From assembly GCA_015689735.1 (NCBI GenBank), contig WVSP01000001.1, forward strand, positions 174,001 to 238,000: a stretch of 64,000 nt of DNA, given 5' to 3'. A program made the position numbers and the translations under genes. Shown in pieces: positions 60,471 to 64,000 of this stretch. This stretch comes from Rhodobacterales bacterium LSUCC0031. Its GTDB lineage: Bacteria > Pseudomonadota > Alphaproteobacteria > Rhodobacterales > Rhodobacteraceae. The stretch's first letter is position 1. Each line of letters opens with the position of its first letter. Under the pieces are notes generated by a model that saw only the letters and a list, made by a program, of their open reading frames with translations, was not told the origin of the DNA and ran no database searches.

Positions 60471-63400
60471 GTGCTGCGATTGCTCAAGAATATCGCCATG
60501 GCGACATCGGCGCGCATCTCGCCCGATGTCATCGCAGCCTTTGATGCGGATTTTTATCGGCTCCAACAGCCTGACCTGGCCGCGCTAAGCGATCACGCCT
60601 TGCTTCGGCACTTCATGGACACCGGTTGGCATAAAGGGCTGGATCCAAGGCCGGATTTTTCCGTTCGCCGCTATCTTGCCCGTAACTCCGATGTCGCCGC
60701 GGCCAAGGTGAACCCGTTTGTCCACTACCTTGCGCGGGGCCAGTCCGAGGGGCGTGCCACATATCTCAGCCTTTGGGGGCAGCATGATGGCCCAGAACTT
60801 GCCGCGCATCTGATCGCGACCCTGGCCCCCCTTTTCGACGCTGCGCATTATCGCCGACAACGTCCTGATCTGGCGCATCTTCCAGACACGACCTTGTTAT
60901 CGCATTACCTTGTGCTTGGCTGGACGCTTGGGCTGGCCCCCAATCCCACATTTTCCAGCAGCGCCTATCTGGCAGCGTATCCCGATGTCCGCCATGTCGG
61001 GATCAACCCTTTCGTGCATTTTGCACTCTACGGCCAACGCGAGGGGCGCCAGATTGCTGCTTGGCCGCCAGACCTGCAAAGCCTCGGCGCGCCGCCAAAG
61101 GCGACGTTAGATGCGCTTGCTGCCCTGTCGGACAGCGACGCTGTCGCACGGACCTTGGATGCGTTCGACGCCGATTTTTATGCCGCACAATACCCCGACA
61201 TGCACGGCGCAGCCGCGGACCTTGCCCTTCACTACCATCTGTTTGGATGGCGCGAGGGGCGCAACCCATCCGCTGATTTCGACACGCGCTACTATCTGCA
61301 CACCAATGCGCAGCTCGCTGCGCGTGGCGTAAATCCCTTGCTCCATTATACCGAGATCGGCAAAGCCGAAGGACGGCGGGCCAACGGGGATGGTACTTAC
61401 CGCCTTTTAAAGGGACGTAGCCAAGTGCCGGTTCCGCCGCATTTGCGGGTCGTGCTGGCTGCCGCTGAAAAGCCGTCAAAACGATCTTTATCGCCGGCCA
61501 AGATCAATCCCGACATGTTGCGCATGCACTGGATCATCCCGGATTTCCGGCCCGGATCGGGTGGGCATATGACGATCTTTCGGATGATCAAATTCCTCGA
61601 GGGTTTTGGCCATCGCTGCAAGATCTGGATCGAAGACCCGGTGTTTCACACCACCCCCGAGGCGGCATGGGACAACATCGTCAAGCATTTCCAATGTGTC
61701 GCGGCCGAGGTCGATTTTGCAAGGAACGGGCTGTACAAGGCCACGGGCGACGTGGTGATCGCGACGGGATGGTCAACCGCCTATCTCGCGCGGGCGGCCA
61801 CCGGCTTTCACGAAAAGTTCTATTTCGTGCAAGATCATGAGGTGGAGTTTTACCCCACCGGGGCCGAACGGCTATTGGCGGGCCAAACCTATCACTTTGG
61901 CCTGTCCTGCATCTGTGCCAGCCCGTGGCTGGAGGCCCTGATGCGTGACCGCTACGGGCTTTGGGCGCGAAGTTTTCATCTGGCTTATGATACCGAGATT
62001 TATGCGCCCCGGTCCGATGAAGCACCGCGCGATGACGGGCCGTTGCGCATCGCCGTCTATGCGCGTGACCATACCGCCCGCCGCTGTGTCGCGCTGTCGC
62101 TCCTGGCGCTCGAACTGCTGGCCATGGACCGCGATGATTTCGAGGTGCATTTTTTCGGCCAAGCCGAACTTTCCTTTATGGAAGCGCCCTATGCGGCCGT
62201 GAACCATGGTGTTTTGACCGCACCACAGCTTGCAGCGCTCTATCGCAGGTGTGACGTCGGTATTTGTTTTTCAGGCACGAATTATTCCCTCGTCCCGCAA
62301 GAGATGATGGCCTCTGGCTTGCCCGTGGTCGAGTTGGATGGCGAAAGCACGCGGGCAATCTTTCCCAAGGGTGTGGTCACCCTCGCCGGGCCAGACCCCC
62401 GTGATATCGCCGCCAAGTTGGCAAAGCTGCTTGACACCCCGACGCTACGCCACGACCAGGCCAAGCGGGCGTCTGATTGGGTGGCTGGCTTTTCATGGGA
62501 CGCCAGCGCGAGGATTGTCGAGGCGGCGATCCGCGATCGATTGCTGGCACGCAAGCCGCGCAAGATCGCGGCGCCAAGCGTGGCCAAGTCCAAGCAGGTC
62601 TTGCTTGATGTGGTCATTCCGACATGGAACGGAATGGGCGAATTGCCCGCGGTTATCGGCGCTTTGCGCGGTCAAGGTATGGCCGAGGATATCCAAATAC
62701 ATTGTATCGACTCCCAATCCACTGATGGCACGGCGGAATGGTTGCGATCACAGGCCGATATTGCCTTGATCCAGATCGACCAGGCCTCGTTTCAGCATGG
62801 GCGCACCCGCAACCAAGCGGCCGCGGCGGGGGCTGCACCGCTTATCGCCTTTCTCACCCAAGATGCCATCCCTGCAACCCGGACATGGGCGCAAGACATT
62901 TGCGCCATGTTTACCCATATGCCCCAAGCAGCGGGGCTTTTTGGCCGACATCTACCCTATCCGCATCACCCGGCAGGGGTCCGCCGCGAGATTGATGATC
63001 ATTTCGCCAATATGATGGGCCACCCCCTTGCCCTGTCGCGCGAGACCGATCCTGACAAATGGGCTTCAGGCGATGTGGGATGGCGGCAATTCCTGCATTT
63101 CTATTCCGACAATAATTCGGCCATGCGTCGCAGCGTTTGGGCCGAGCTGCCCTATCCCGAGGTGGATTATGGCGAAGATCAACTTTGGGCGCGCGACATC
63201 ATCGCGGCTGGGCTGACCAAGTTATTCGCGCCCACGGCCTGTGTTTATCATTCGCATGATTACGACCCCGACGAGACATTCAAACGCGCCCGCACGGAGG
63301 CTGCGTTTTTCTTCAGATATTTCGGCTACACGCTAGGGGACGGGTCGGAAGAAGAGATCGCCGTCAGGATCGACCGTGAACAAATCGATTATCGCGGCTG

Positions 63401-63527
63401 GGCCTATCGCCACCGCGTCCCCCCCGAAGAAGAACCCCGCCGCATTGCCAACATCGCAGCGAAACACCGTGGCTGGAAAGCGGGGCTGGATGAGGCGCGG
63501 GGGCCATGCACTGTGAAAGTGAACTGA
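60471..63527 (+). CDS. Modular glycosyltransferase: three N-terminal repeats, GT4-like and GT2-like domains
   Basis: The 1018-residue protein has three N-terminal repeats of about 75 residues (near residues 23-97, 115-190 and 230-305). Each has the pattern F-D-x-x-x-Y...P-D...NP-x-x-H-Y/F-x-x-x-G-x-x-EGR. A rhamnosyltransferase (WsaF/GT4)-like domain follows from HWIIPDFRPGSGGHMTIFRM to the nucleotide-binding EMMASGLPVVELDG. A third domain, GT2-type (LLDVVIPTWNGMGELPAVIG, ending FAPTACVYHSHDYDPDETFK), follows. Both catalytic parts fit polysaccharide or glycoprotein assembly. The GTG at 60471 is uncertain; an ATG nine codons on (60498) is possible. A sulfotransferase follows. Confidence 0.85.
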   Translation: MLRLLKNIAMATSARISPDVIAAFDADFYRLQQPDLAALSDHALLRHFMDTGWHKGLDPRPDFSVRRYLARNSDVAAAKVNPFVHYLARGQSEGRATYLSLWGQHDGPELAAHLIATLAPLFDAAHYRRQRPDLAHLPDTTLLSHYLVLGWTLGLAPNPTFSSSAYLAAYPDVRHVGINPFVHFALYGQREGRQIAAWPPDLQSLGAPPKATLDALAALSDSDAVARTLDAFDADFYAAQYPDMHGAAADLALHYHLFGWREGRNPSADFDTRYYLHTNAQLAARGVNPLLHYTEIGKAEGRRANGDGTYRLLKGRSQVPVPPHLRVVLAAAEKPSKRSLSPAKINPDMLRMHWIIPDFRPGSGGHMTIFRMIKFLEGFGHRCKIWIEDPVFHTTPEAAWDNIVKHFQCVAAEVDFARNGLYKATGDVVIATGWSTAYLARAATGFHEKFYFVQDHEVEFYPTGAERLLAGQTYHFGLSCICASPWLEALMRDRYGLWARSFHLAYDTEIYAPRSDEAPRDDGPLRIAVYARDHTARRCVALSLLALELLAMDRDDFEVHFFGQAELSFMEAPYAAVNHGVLTAPQLAALYRRCDVGICFSGTNYSLVPQEMMASGLPVVELDGESTRAIFPKGVVTLAGPDPRDIAAKLAKLLDTPTLRHDQAKRASDWVAGFSWDASARIVEAAIRDRLLARKPRKIAAPSVAKSKQVLLDVVIPTWNGMGELPAVIGALRGQGMAEDIQIHCIDSQSTDGTAEWLRSQADIALIQIDQASFQHGRTRNQAAAAGAAPLIAFLTQDAIPATRTWAQDICAMFTHMPQAAGLFGRHLPYPHHPAGVRREIDDHFANMMGHPLALSRETDPDKWASGDVGWRQFLHFYSDNNSAMRRSVWAELPYPEVDYGEDQLWARDIIAAGLTKLFAPTACVYHSHDYDPDETFKRARTEAAFFFRYFGYTLGDGSEEEIAVRIDREQIDYRGWAYRHRVPPEEEPRRIANIAAKHRGWKAGLDEARGPCTVKVN

Positions 63528-63530
63528 CGA

Positions 63531-64000
63531 ATGAATAGCAGCAGAATAAGGTCTGATAATTTGCAAAGCGAAAATAGAAAAACGCCGAGGATATTTTTGC
63601 ACCTAACAAAGACCGCCGGTGGCACACTAAAATCAGCCATCGGGAAAACACCTGGTTTATCGACATACTTTGTATATGGCTCTGACGATGTCGAGAACTT
63701 CCGGAATGTTTCACCCAACACATTCGATCTTATCTATGGTCACTCCATTTTCGGTCTGCATCAAAGAATAGGCCTTCATGAAGATACACGTTACATATGC
63801 TTTATGCGGCATCCGATTATGCGAACTATTTCTCATTACTACCATTTAAGAAACGTCGATTTCGGTCCGATTGGAGATCGAATTCGAGAATCTAACGATA
63901 TCAATGACTTTTTCGCCAATCATCGCCATTGGGAGTTTTCGAATTTCATGATGAAAGTTATTTCAGGTGTTGGAAATAGTACCCCACCAGAAGACGTAAA
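63531..64000 (+). CDS. Sulfotransferase-family protein (partial, runs off window)
   Basis: The frame opens at the ATG at 63531, three bases after the glycosyltransferase stop, and stays open to the window end (156 codons). The N-terminal RIFLHLTKTAGGTLKSAI has the 5'-phosphosulfate-binding loop (K-T-A-G-G-T), and RYICFMRHPIMRTISHYYHL matches the 3'-phosphate motif (R-x-P-x-x-R-x-x-S-x-Y). It would transfer sulfate from PAPS to a sugar or related acceptor, fitting a surface-polysaccharide locus. Its codons (many AGA, ATA, TTA, CTA) are rare in the rest of the window, and it is much more AT-rich, which suggests acquired DNA. Confidence 0.8.
   Translation, partial: MNSSRIRSDNLQSENRKTPRIFLHLTKTAGGTLKSAIGKTPGLSTYFVYGSDDVENFRNVSPNTFDLIYGHSIFGLHQRIGLHEDTRYICFMRHPIMRTISHYYHLRNVDFGPIGDRIRESNDINDFFANHRHWEFSNFMMKVISGVGNSTPPEDV

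Noticed and set aside
1-64000. tRNA, rRNA or CRISPR arrays
   Set aside because: No cloverleaf-like gap, rRNA signature or regularly spaced repeat-spacer array was seen; the only iterated repeat is the short TTGCAA row.

Overview
The window is high-GC alphaproteobacterial chromosome, most likely from a member of the Rhodobacterales (Rhodobacteraceae / Roseobacter group). The evidence is gene content and order (gltD - secreted protein - gltB; serC followed by serA with serB nearby; secA next to a parvulin isomerase, argJ and mutT), alphaproteobacterial homologues of the mitochondrial complex I factors NDUFA9 and NDUFAF5, and a GC-rich intergenic hairpin of a type frequent in this group. Most of the window is conserved housekeeping DNA. 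I saw no tRNA, rRNA, CRISPR array, prophage or insertion sequence. About 63 coding sequences are supported, two of them cut by the window edges.

Layout. 1-6.2 kb: tamB (partial) and tamA on the minus strand, an NDUFA9-like protein, then uppP. 6.4-13.2 kb: glutamate synthase as gltD, an unknown secreted protein and gltB. 13.2-13.9 kb: a small PemK/MazF-type toxin-antitoxin pair with a row of TTGCAA repeats upstream. 14-25.2 kb: serB, a hydrolase fused to a membrane domain, an AttH-type ABC export operon, an arylformamidase-like hydrolase with a MarR regulator, and the serC-serA serine pathway genes. 25.3-31.6 kb: thiolase, hybrid histidine kinase, asparaginase, IalB-like protein, rlmN and a 61-residue secreted peptide. 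31.7-38 kb: two L,D-transpeptidases around a CAP-domain lipoprotein, a minus-strand run mtgA-gst-queG-epimerase, and a methyltransferase. 38-45.8 kb: LysR regulator, OmpA-like protein, GNAT, CinA-like protein, methionine aminopeptidase, RadC, a PstS-OmpA fusion and an unknown exported protein. 45.9-57 kb: secA, parvulin, argJ, mutT, a 46-residue protein, hemH, NDUFAF5-like protein, comF, glutaredoxin, MarR regulator, ubiG and proline iminopeptidase. 57-64 kb: a C-terminally shortened dnaE2, a tiny lipoprotein, a large modular glycosyltransferase, and the start of an AT-rich sulfotransferase gene that looks like the edge of a surface-polysaccharide island.

How the genes work together. Several themes recur: envelope building and outer-membrane assembly (TamA/TamB, UppP, MtgA, L,D-transpeptidases, OmpA-like proteins, SecA, parvulin); nitrogen and amino-acid metabolism (GltBD, SerABC, ArgJ, asparaginase); and translation or RNA modification (RlmN, QueG, methionine aminopeptidase).

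The least ordinary signals are: the toxin-antitoxin pair whose antitoxin lacks a recognisable AbrB domain, with four hexamers at an exact 9-bp period upstream; dnaE2 ending inside two abutting perfect palindromes that replace its usual C-terminus; a serC leader whose C-rich strand can pair with either a hairpin arm or the ribosome-binding site; and the modular glycosyltransferase beside a compositionally foreign sulfotransferase. No complete new defence or mobile system was recognised.
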